From positions 1 to 6,854 of the forward strand of contig WOZY01000201.1 of NCBI GenBank assembly GCA_011620045.1: a stretch of 6,854 nucleotides of DNA, in the 5' to 3' direction. The DNA comes from Mesotoga sp. Its GTDB lineage: Bacteria; Thermotogota; Thermotogae; Petrotogales; Kosmotogaceae. How positions within the stretch are numbered: the stretch's first letter is position 1; the number at the start of each line of letters is the position of its first letter. Made by a program: the position numbers and the translations under genes. Shown here piece by piece: positions 1 to 5,878 of this stretch. The notes beneath the pieces were generated by a model. It saw only the letters and a list, made by a program, of their open reading frames with translations, did no database searches and was not told the DNA's origin.

Positions 1-1
1 A

Positions 2-946
2 ATAAATGAGCCCAGTGCACATTACATTCACATTTTGCTGCTAAGAGAACTGCAATCAAGCGCCATTTTTACGACAAATGGGCAAGATGCTGATATCACC
101 ACAGTGGGAATAAGTGCCAATGATGGACTGGTAGACTACTCTCCAGTGATGATGTTCAAGAGAAAACAGACCGGGAGCGATAGAAGAAAAGGGAAAGAGC
201 TGCAGAGGAATCTCATAAACGTCCAGGATACAATGGATGTGAACAAGATGAACCAGGAATCACCTGAGTCGATGCTCTATGGGAGCGCTGCGGGAGATGA
301 AGCAATCTCTGTTACTTCTCGGGTAATGTATGACACAGCGTACTCGATAAGGGATTCCAGCGTCCTCGTTGAGGAGAAGTTCCAGAATGCACCAGGAGAT
401 GCATTTGCCAAAGGTGCAACAACTGCAATTCGTGAACCTGATTTCATCATGCCCGGAGCTCTATTTCCGTGCGTGGTGACACTTAGGGATTCGACCGTTC
501 AGGAGCTGATTTTTGTTTTGGGTGTGACCAAGATGAATAAGCGTTACGGTGCAGCGACTTCAAGGATCGGGCGGATGGATAACCATATTCTTGGAATCTA
601 TTACGGCATAGAGGAAGGACCTGCAAATCTATTCCTTTCCCAGGAGGTGGCTAGGCGTCTGGCCACGAGTAGTGATGGTATGAACTCCGAGAGCTTGAAT
701 AAAGTGCTTTATAGTCATGTGCTCGATATTGAGAAAGTAAAAGGGCTTGTTAAACAGGCGTTCGATGAGGAAATCGAAGCTTTGAATATCGACGCCCTTG
801 GAGATGACGAGGTTAAGGAGTTTGTCGATCACATCAAAGAAGATGAAATGAAGAAAGCTCTGGAAGAACAAAAGGTGAAGGCTTCAGCATTCTTCCAGAG
901 CGTGAATGAAAAACCAAAAGGAAAGAAAAAGGGGATAAAAGAATGA
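2..946 (+). CDS. csc2: Type I-D Cascade backbone subunit Csc2 (Cas7d), 5' partial
   Basis: Csc2 is the Cas7-family backbone protein of type I-D; several copies bind along the crRNA spacer. The frame is open to the left edge, so the true start is missing. 314 residues are visible (counted from base 2), and family proteins run to roughly 330-350, so perhaps 20-30 N-terminal residues are lost. A TTG at 35 is not the start, because family-like residues (HYIHILLLRE) precede and span it. Other Csc2-like stretches are AIFTTNG near residue 21, PESMLYGSAAG near 88, SRVMYDTAYSIRD near 107, and RYGAATSRIGRMDN near 192. The last 60 or so residues are highly charged and end in a lysine-rich tail (KPKGKKKGIKE). 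The stop overlaps the next start as ATGA. Identification is by recognised motifs; a generic Cas7 of another subtype is unlikely given the Csc1 partner next to it. Confidence 0.9.
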   Translation: MNEPSAHYIHILLLRELQSSAIFTTNGQDADITTVGISANDGLVDYSPVMMFKRKQTGSDRRKGKELQRNLINVQDTMDVNKMNQESPESMLYGSAAGDEAISVTSRVMYDTAYSIRDSSVLVEEKFQNAPGDAFAKGATTAIREPDFIMPGALFPCVVTLRDSTVQELIFVLGVTKMNKRYGAATSRIGRMDNHILGIYYGIEEGPANLFLSQEVARRLATSSDGMNSESLNKVLYSHVLDIEKVKGLVKQAFDEEIEALNIDALGDDEVKEFVDHIKEDEMKKALEEQKVKASAFFQSVNEKPKGKKKGIKE

Positions 947-1737
947 GTGAGAGTTTCCCGGCAGTGGAATGTTCCATTGAAACCCTGGATCGCACTCTCT
1001 ATGCCTCAAGAGAGGTAGGCGATCTGGTGGATACGGGAGACTACATCCTGAGCACTGCGCTGTATCACGCCTTTGGCTTTGTATCCGGGAAGTACATCAA
1101 CCTTGGAAATAAACCTTCTTACATCGAAGAGACCTCTGAGATCTACAAAAAGTTCTACATAACGCCGGCAAAGCCCGAATCAGTCGGGGAATATGTGAGC
1201 AAAATTCTTGGCGTCCAGGTCACGAAGGGCAAAGCAAAGCCTTTGCCCTACCTAGGCGGACACTCTGTGAGCCAGTGGAACGCCCGGCCTCATCAGTACG
1301 CGGTAAAGAATTGGAAAGCGGCAGATTTGCCAAGAGATCAAAAGGGAAAGAATTTACCTAAGTTCGGAAGGGAACGTGTTCTCGATCAGCAAAATTTGCT
1401 CACAGCCTATATTCTACCATATGAGGGTGATGCAGCCTCATTAGCTGCAAGGATTCCACGGTATGTTCGTCTTGGGAAAAAGCGATCTAAAGCAAGGATT
1501 AGAGCCAGAGTTGTCGAAGGCATGCTCGATGAAGGGGAGTTCTTCACCAACCATCCCTTTGGGATCTACGATTATGATGGTGTGCCATTAGGTGACCTGA
1601 TATCGATTAAAATGCGACCTGTTCCTCTGATAGTTCAGGGGCGTTACAGGGGCAAGTTTGTAAGAATACCCTGCGCCGGTAAGCGAGACGATATCGTGCT
1701 TCCATACAAATTGGAGTTTCTGAAGGCGAAACGATGA
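943..1737 (+). CDS. csc1: Type I-D Cascade subunit Csc1 (Cas5d)
   Basis: Csc1 is the Cas5-family protein of type I-D, expected to cap the 5' handle of the crRNA and join the Csc2 backbone to the large subunit Cas10d. The 264-residue product has the Csc1-type N-terminal block LYASREVGDL (residues 19-28), followed by an aromatic-rich ALYHAFGF stretch. A mid region with the motif GGHSVSQWNARPHQYAV follows, then a C-terminal NHPFGIYDYDG ... RPVPLIVQGRYRG block. The start ATG at 943 overlaps the csc2 stop and has GGGG at 931-934, eight bases upstream, so translation is probably coupled. It is slightly longer than the cyanobacterial Csc1 proteins I recall (about 230 residues). No Cas6-type catalytic motif is apparent, so I do not think it processes crRNA itself. 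Confidence 0.86.
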   Translation: MSESFPAVECSIETLDRTLYASREVGDLVDTGDYILSTALYHAFGFVSGKYINLGNKPSYIEETSEIYKKFYITPAKPESVGEYVSKILGVQVTKGKAKPLPYLGGHSVSQWNARPHQYAVKNWKAADLPRDQKGKNLPKFGRERVLDQQNLLTAYILPYEGDAASLAARIPRYVRLGKKRSKARIRARVVEGMLDEGEFFTNHPFGIYDYDGVPLGDLISIKMRPVPLIVQGRYRGKFVRIPCAGKRDDIVLPYKLEFLKAKR

Positions 1738-3890
1738 ATTCCGGTGAGAATAATCTGAAGGATAATTCTGAGAGACTCGCAGTCAACCTGGATGGGATCC
1801 GGTTGATGCAGATGGATCGGGATTATCTCAAAGATTTCAACGATCTTAGAGACTTCAAAGCTTTCGAACATCAAATTGACAGCGAAAGGTTGATCAGATC
1901 TGATGGATCGCTTTTTCTTTTCAATCACAGTCCAACAGGCTCAGGAAAAACGATCTCGTGGCTAAAGCCAGTTCTTGATGACAGAATGAAGGTAATCGCA
2001 GTTTATCCCACAAACGCTTTAGTGATTGATCAGAAGAAGCAGGTGGATAGGGCGATAGAGCGATTTGGCTACAATCCACGAGATTTCCATGTTCAGGCAA
2101 TCACAAGCGATTTGCTGATTGAAGAGAAGGAGCTGTATCCTGATGAGATCGGCCTGAGAAAAGGCCAGCTCTTAAACCGCATTATCCGCAAGGGGCGTGG
2201 CCGTGGGCTCATCCTCCTCACAAATCCCGATATATTGACGCTTGCCTTGAAAGACGCCTATTACGAGCACAATATTCGAGAGGCGATCCGAGGCGTGGAC
2301 ATGATAATAGTTGATGAGTTCCATCTAGCTTCAGTTAAGCAGAGCGACATGCTTCTTTTCATGATGCATGAAATGAGCACTGATAAAAGAAGCCACCTGA
2401 AGAAGTATGTCTTCTTGAGTGCTACTCCTAACCGACAGATCGTAGAGAGGGCAAAGAAGGTTGAATTGAATGTTGTGGTATTGGATGATAAGAGTACTCC
2501 GTTATCGAGTTCGGAAGGACGACCTGTGCTACCTCAATTGACACTATTGTTGAGGAGCGGAGCAATCTATAGAACCTACGAACTGATTAAAGAAGATCTG
2601 GATTATTTTGTAGATCTTTGCAAGCGCCAACTTTCCAATGGCAACAGAGCTAAGACAGTCTTTATTCTGGACGGGATCTATGAGGTGGACGAGGTATTTA
2701 ATGTGCTGAAGGAAGCGCTAGAAGATCAGAAGTTCAATGTCGAACGTGTGGATGGCTTGCATCCTGCAACCGAAGAGAAGCTAAAGAATTTTGATGTTCT
2801 AGTTTCGAATTCTTCAGTTGAAGTGGGAATTGACTTTAACGTTGACCGTCTTGTCTTCTCAGGATATTCAAAGAGCAAGCTACTGCAAAGGATTGGGCGG
2901 TTGAGGAATAAGCCTGAGAACGAGATCTGCGAAGCGGTCTGTTTTGTGCCCAATGTTCTTTATGATCATCTTAAAGGATTTTCCGCAAAGACAGGCTCCT
3001 TGAAGCTTTCACGAAAGGAATTTGCAGAGCAACTGGATAAATTGATGGACTCAGGACTTGATCTATCATCCTATTCCAGAATGTATTCACCCATGGAAGC
3101 ATATTTATATTTAAAATCTAGGATAAAAGGTGATACATGGCGAGACAGCATGGATGAAGAGCATCACGAGAAAGGAATGCCAGAATCGATTCAGGGAGAA
3201 GAGTGGATAAGAACATTGACACTTCTTGAAAAGCACTTTCTGGATCGAGAGATTGATGGCCAGATGTACGATTGGCTTGATGAAGAGTCCCAGCGGTTGA
3301 AAGAAGGACTTCTAACCTACCGCGGTTCAGGGTTTCAGGCGCTGATGTTTGATAAAAATGAGAAGCAGCTCAAGCTCTATGATCTCATGTATCTGCTCCG
3401 GCGGGGCAATGTTGAGTTTATGTCATCTCAGAAATTTGCTATCAGGCTTAGGGAGACTTACGGAGAATATTATGATGCCGAGATCAAGCCCAGATATGAA
3501 TCAATGAAAAAATTCGCGGCAGGCTTCTGCTGGTATGGTGGGACACTAGGCGATGAGACTCGTAAGGTGTTGTTTAAAGGAGAAGGTGCGCATTACAATA
3601 GGATAATGCTCAACGCCGCTGACCATGCCAGAAAACCGCGTATGGTTGATGGATTCAAAGTGGAGACCGAGCCTAATATACCAACGCTCTCTTATTTGAA
3701 CGATACCTTGACAGAGTATAAGATCTTCGCCAGGCTGATCGATCAGAGTGGCTCATATCTCAAGGCCAAATTCAATCTGGGCGATTTCTTTTATCTCTAC
3801 CCGTATTCAGGGATGAGAAGCGTAGCCTTCGGACATGATGCTCTTTACATTGACTGCCTGATAAGGGATGAGCATGAACGAAGGAGATGA
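1734..3890 (+). CDS. cas3: Type I-D Cas3' helicase lacking the HD nuclease domain
   Basis: This is a superfamily 2 DNA helicase that would unwind target DNA after Cascade binding. The 718-residue protein starts directly with the helicase: FEHQ (44-47, Q-motif-like), Walker A SPTGSGKT (66-73), YPTNAL (91-96), TNPD (163-166), DEFH box (194-197), SATP (229-232), SVEVGIDF (361-368) and arginine-finger motif QRIGRLRN (385-392). All motifs look intact. No N-terminal HD phosphohydrolase is present; in type I-D that domain is typically fused to Cas10d, which lies outside this window. Residues from about 430 to the end form a long C-terminal region with no motif I recognise. The start ATG at 1734 overlaps the csc1 stop as ATGA, with AAGG at 1723-1726 as a ribosome site. 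The gene lies between csc1 and cas4, whereas many I-D operons place it ahead of cas10d. Confidence 0.93.
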   Translation: MNSGENNLKDNSERLAVNLDGIRLMQMDRDYLKDFNDLRDFKAFEHQIDSERLIRSDGSLFLFNHSPTGSGKTISWLKPVLDDRMKVIAVYPTNALVIDQKKQVDRAIERFGYNPRDFHVQAITSDLLIEEKELYPDEIGLRKGQLLNRIIRKGRGRGLILLTNPDILTLALKDAYYEHNIREAIRGVDMIIVDEFHLASVKQSDMLLFMMHEMSTDKRSHLKKYVFLSATPNRQIVERAKKVELNVVVLDDKSTPLSSSEGRPVLPQLTLLLRSGAIYRTYELIKEDLDYFVDLCKRQLSNGNRAKTVFILDGIYEVDEVFNVLKEALEDQKFNVERVDGLHPATEEKLKNFDVLVSNSSVEVGIDFNVDRLVFSGYSKSKLLQRIGRLRNKPENEICEAVCFVPNVLYDHLKGFSAKTGSLKLSRKEFAEQLDKLMDSGLDLSSYSRMYSPMEAYLYLKSRIKGDTWRDSMDEEHHEKGMPESIQGEEWIRTLTLLEKHFLDREIDGQMYDWLDEESQRLKEGLLTYRGSGFQALMFDKNEKQLKLYDLMYLLRRGNVEFMSSQKFAIRLRETYGEYYDAEIKPRYESMKKFAAGFCWYGGTLGDETRKVLFKGEGAHYNRIMLNAADHARKPRMVDGFKVETEPNIPTLSYLNDTLTEYKIFARLIDQSGSYLKAKFNLGDFFYLYPYSGMRSVAFGHDALYIDCLIRDEHERRR
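3863..3867 (+). promoter_or_regulatory. Ribosome binding site deciding the cas4 start
   Basis: AAGGG lies directly against the ATG at 3868 (no spacing) but six bases before the ATG at 3874. The second ATG is therefore the better start. The site is inside the 3' end of cas3', fitting translational coupling. Confidence 0.5.
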
Positions 3891-4482
3891 GCTCGTAAAT
3901 ATCGGCCACATAAATCAGTATCTTTACTGCCCTCGCAGATACTATTATATTAATTATTTTGATACAATTGAAATGAACTTTTACCTGAAAGACGGACAGC
4001 TAAAGCATCAAAACCAATCGAGAAGAGGCGGATGGATTCGGGAGCTATATTTAAAATCAGAAAAGCTTGGCATCCATGGAAAGATAGATGTTTTGGAGTC
4101 CAAGAACATCAAGAGCATTGGCACTACTCTGACACCGGTCGAGCGCAAGCGAGGCTCTTCTTATCACGAAAACGACGAGGTTCAGCTCGCCGCCTACTGC
4201 ATGCTCCTGGAAGACTACCTTGGCGAGCCTGTGCGAATGGGCTATCTCTATCTTTTCGGCACAAATGAGCGTTATGCGATTACCATTACCGACTGGCACC
4301 GGGATAAGGTTTTGCAGGTGGTCCAGGCCATCCGCAACATGACCCTAGATAATATTCCTGATTTTATTGATAATCCGAACAAGTGCGAAAAGTGCAGCGC
4401 TGTGCAGTACTGTCTGCCTGAAGAGACGAAGATGCTGGAAAAAGAGGATGCAAAAATGGTTAGGAGAGAGAGGAATGAGTAA
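3874..4482 (+). CDS. cas4: Cas4 exonuclease of the spacer-acquisition module
   Basis: Cas4 is a RecB-like nuclease with an iron-sulfur cluster that helps select PAM-bearing DNA and trims prespacers before Cas1-Cas2 inserts them. The product has 202 residues, normal for the family. An early cysteine sits in YLYCPRR (C19), and three more form C171-x2-C174-x5-C180, giving the four ligands expected for a 4Fe-4S cluster. The nuclease core is complete: D72 in GKIDV, E90-x-K92 in PVERKRG, and Q104-x3-Y108 in QLAAY. The start at 3874 is chosen for ribosome-site spacing; the ATG at 3868 would add two residues. It overlaps cas3' by 17 bases and cas1 by 8. The first third is A+T-rich and the rest clearly more G+C-rich, a step that continues through cas1. 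Confidence 0.94.
   Translation: MNEGDELVNIGHINQYLYCPRRYYYINYFDTIEMNFYLKDGQLKHQNQSRRGGWIRELYLKSEKLGIHGKIDVLESKNIKSIGTTLTPVERKRGSSYHENDEVQLAAYCMLLEDYLGEPVRMGYLYLFGTNERYAITITDWHRDKVLQVVQAIRNMTLDNIPDFIDNPNKCEKCSAVQYCLPEETKMLEKEDAKMVRRERNE
4463..4466 (+). promoter_or_regulatory. Ribosome binding site deciding the cas1 start
   Basis: GGAG lies eight bases before the ATG at 4475, inside the end of cas4. It supports 4475 as the cas1 start rather than in-frame codons further upstream, which would overlap the Cas4 cysteine cluster region. Confidence 0.6.
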
Positions 4483-5467
4483 GGCCAGTGAGGGCATATT
4501 CGATGACGGCGTGGTTTACATCACCAAGCAGGGCAGCCAGGTGGGAGTTGATGGAGGCAGGATCACAGTCTACATGAAAGACGAAGGAGAGATCGCTTCC
4601 TTTCCCATGGGGCAGGTGGATACCATCAACATCTTTGGCAATATCAATTTCACCACTCCTTTTGTAGCCAGGGCAAATGAGCACGGCATTGTGCTAAACT
4701 ATTTTACCCAAAACGGCCGCTATCGAGGAAGCTTCGTTCCGGAGCGAAACACCATTGCGGAGGTGCGACGCTGCCAGTATGCACTATCCGAAAAAGAGAA
4801 TCTTAAAATTGCAAAGGAGATAGTCCGCGGCAAGATCAGGAACTCACGCACCCTTCTCAACCGCAAAGATGTCAGCGATACAGGAAAGCTGGCTGCACTG
4901 GAGGCCGAGACCGCCGGGGCCCGAGATCTGGATGGGCTGAGAGGGATTGAAGGCGAAGCAGCAGAGATCTATTTCGGGTTCTTAAACGGCTGCCTGATAG
5001 ACGGATGGACCTTTGAGAGACGTACGAGAAGACCCCCGGAGGATCACATCAATGCGTTGCTATCTCTAACCTATAGCATGATGAAGAATGAAGTTCTGAG
5101 CGCTTTGCGTCAGTATAATCTGGATCCATTCCTGGGGATATTGCATGCCGATAGACATGGGCGGCCTGCGTTAGCACTGGATCTCCAAGAGGAGTTCAGG
5201 CCAATTTTCTGCGATGCATTTGCCCTCCGGCTGATAAACAAGGTCATGCTGAAGCATGAGGACTTCCAGGCAGACAATCACCTCAAGGATTATGCCTTCA
5301 AGATCTATCTGGAGAAGTTCGATGATTATATGCAAGAGGAGTTCACTCATCCACGGTTCGGCTATACTGTTTCGCGGCGCAAGGCAGTGAGACTGCAGGC
5401 CATATTGCTGAGAAAAGCGATTACTGGAGAGCTGAAGAAATACTACCCACTGGAGTTCAGAAAATGA
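4475..5467 (+). CDS. cas1: Cas1 CRISPR integrase
   Basis: Cas1 is the metal-dependent integrase that, as two dimers bridged by Cas2, joins new spacers to the leader end of the array. The product has 330 residues, the usual length. The N-terminal beta domain is followed by the helical catalytic domain. Metal ligands are recognisable: E159 in RGIEGEAAEIYF, H224 in GILHADRHGRPALALDL, and E239 in DLQEEFRP (with D236 nearby). The conserved RRTRRPPEDHINALLSLTYS block spans residues 182-201. The start at 4475 gives the expected N-terminus; the frame stays open back to 4367, but that extension reads through the cas4 cysteine codons and is a shadow. It overlaps the cas4 stop by eight bases and the cas2 start as ATGA. 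All catalytic positions look intact, so the enzyme is probably active. Confidence 0.97.
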   Translation: MSKASEGIFDDGVVYITKQGSQVGVDGGRITVYMKDEGEIASFPMGQVDTINIFGNINFTTPFVARANEHGIVLNYFTQNGRYRGSFVPERNTIAEVRRCQYALSEKENLKIAKEIVRGKIRNSRTLLNRKDVSDTGKLAALEAETAGARDLDGLRGIEGEAAEIYFGFLNGCLIDGWTFERRTRRPPEDHINALLSLTYSMMKNEVLSALRQYNLDPFLGILHADRHGRPALALDLQEEFRPIFCDAFALRLINKVMLKHEDFQADNHLKDYAFKIYLEKFDDYMQEEFTHPRFGYTVSRRKAVRLQAILLRKAITGELKKYYPLEFRK

Positions 5468-5730
5468 GACTGGCTGTCACTTATGATATTAGCGATAATC
5501 GCACTCGCACCAGGGTCTTCAAGATCCTGGAGAGTTATGGGGCCTGGAAGCAGTATAGCGTCTTTGAGCTGGAGATCAGCGACATCCAACGTCTTCAGAT
5601 GGAAGATGATATAAAAGCAGAGATTGATGATGGTGATAAGGTGCGCATCTATGAGCTATGCGAGCGCTGCGTGGGTGCCATAACCGATCTCGGGCTTAAG
5701 ACACCAGAGAAGAAATCCAATGTGATCTAG
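5464..5730 (+). CDS. cas2: Cas2 adaptation protein
   Basis: Cas2 forms the dimer that bridges two Cas1 dimers in the spacer integration complex. The 88-residue product has the ferredoxin-like fold signature: a first strand LAVTYDISD carrying the conserved aspartate (D8), an arginine-rich helix start NRTRTRVFKILESYG, and the second-strand motif QYSVFE (30-35). A cysteine pair (ELCERC) falls in the fourth strand region. The start ATG at 5464 overlaps the cas1 stop as ATGA, with GGAG at 5452-5455 eight bases upstream. It is the last gene of the operon; the leader and array follow at once. The length is normal, and nothing suggests a fusion or truncation. Confidence 0.96.
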   Translation: MRLAVTYDISDNRTRTRVFKILESYGAWKQYSVFELEISDIQRLQMEDDIKAEIDDGDKVRIYELCERCVGAITDLGLKTPEKKSNVI

Positions 5731-5735
5731 TTTTT
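5731..5735 (+). terminator. Possible T-run terminator after cas2
   Basis: Five T residues follow the cas2 stop codon directly, then CTT. Archaeal transcription can end at U-rich tracts without a hairpin, so this may end the cas transcript before the array promoter. It is short and has no stem, so the call is weak; read-through into the array is equally possible. Confidence 0.25.
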
Positions 5736-5743
5736 CTTGGATC

Positions 5744-5751
5744 TTTATAAA
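5744..5751 (+). promoter_or_regulatory. Archaeal TATA box of the array promoter
   Basis: TTTATAAA is a good match to the archaeal TATA box. With the usual 22-27 base spacing, transcription would start around 5770-5778, giving a leader RNA of about 65-70 bases before the first repeat. No clear BRE is seen just upstream (the bases are TTGGATC), so promoter strength is uncertain. Confidence 0.55.
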
Positions 5752-5841
5752 GGCCTGGTACGGAAGAGGTTCATTCCAGGAGGCCTTAATTTCTGGCTTT
5801 TAGAAAGGATTATAGCCAAGAAGAGCCATTCAAAGGGTGCC

Positions 5842-5878
5842 GTTGCAACGAACTTGAAAACCCGATAGGGATTGAAAC
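5842..5878 (+). repeat. Leader-proximal CRISPR repeat (representative unit)
   Basis: This is the first repeat and the expected target of new spacer insertion. Its first eight bases, GTTGCAAC, are a perfect palindrome. TTGAAAAC (repeat bases 14-20 and on) and TTGAAAC (31-37 region) are near-identical direct copies flanking the CCC-GATA-GGG hairpin. Beyond the hairpin, AA (17-18) can pair with TT (31-32) across an A-A mismatch. Confidence 0.95.

Larger units (their letters stand above)
5731..5841 (+). promoter_or_regulatory. CRISPR leader
   Basis: This 111-base non-coding stretch lies between cas2 and the first repeat. Its position beside cas2 and the orientation of the repeats (ATTGAAAC at the downstream end) mark it as the leader, which carries the array promoter and the Cas1-Cas2 docking site. 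It contains a TATA box at 5744-5751, AGGCCT twice (5751-5756 and 5781-5786), and an A+T-rich part before the first repeat. It is short compared with many archaeal leaders of several hundred bases. Confidence 0.8.

Noticed and set aside
35..37. TTG at 35 as the start of csc2.
   Set aside because: The frame stays open to the window edge, and the codons before it encode family-like residues, so the gene begins outside the window.
3106..4058. TATATTTAAAATC occurs exactly at 3106-3118 in cas3' and at 4046-4058 in cas4, resembling an archaeal TATA region.
   Set aside because: In both places it encodes LYLKS in frame, so shared protein sequence and chance explain it. There is no other sign of an internal promoter.
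4367..4474. A 36-codon upstream extension of cas1 in frame.
   Set aside because: It reads through the end of cas4 in another frame, has no Cas1-like sequence, and the start at 4475 has a well-placed ribosome site.
629..4684. Short antisense frames at 629-871, 1644-1928, 2726-2953, 4057-4299 and 4460-4684, and a + strand frame at 4032-4268.
   Set aside because: All lie within strongly supported cas genes, have no recognisable protein signature and no consistent ribosome site. They are shadow frames.
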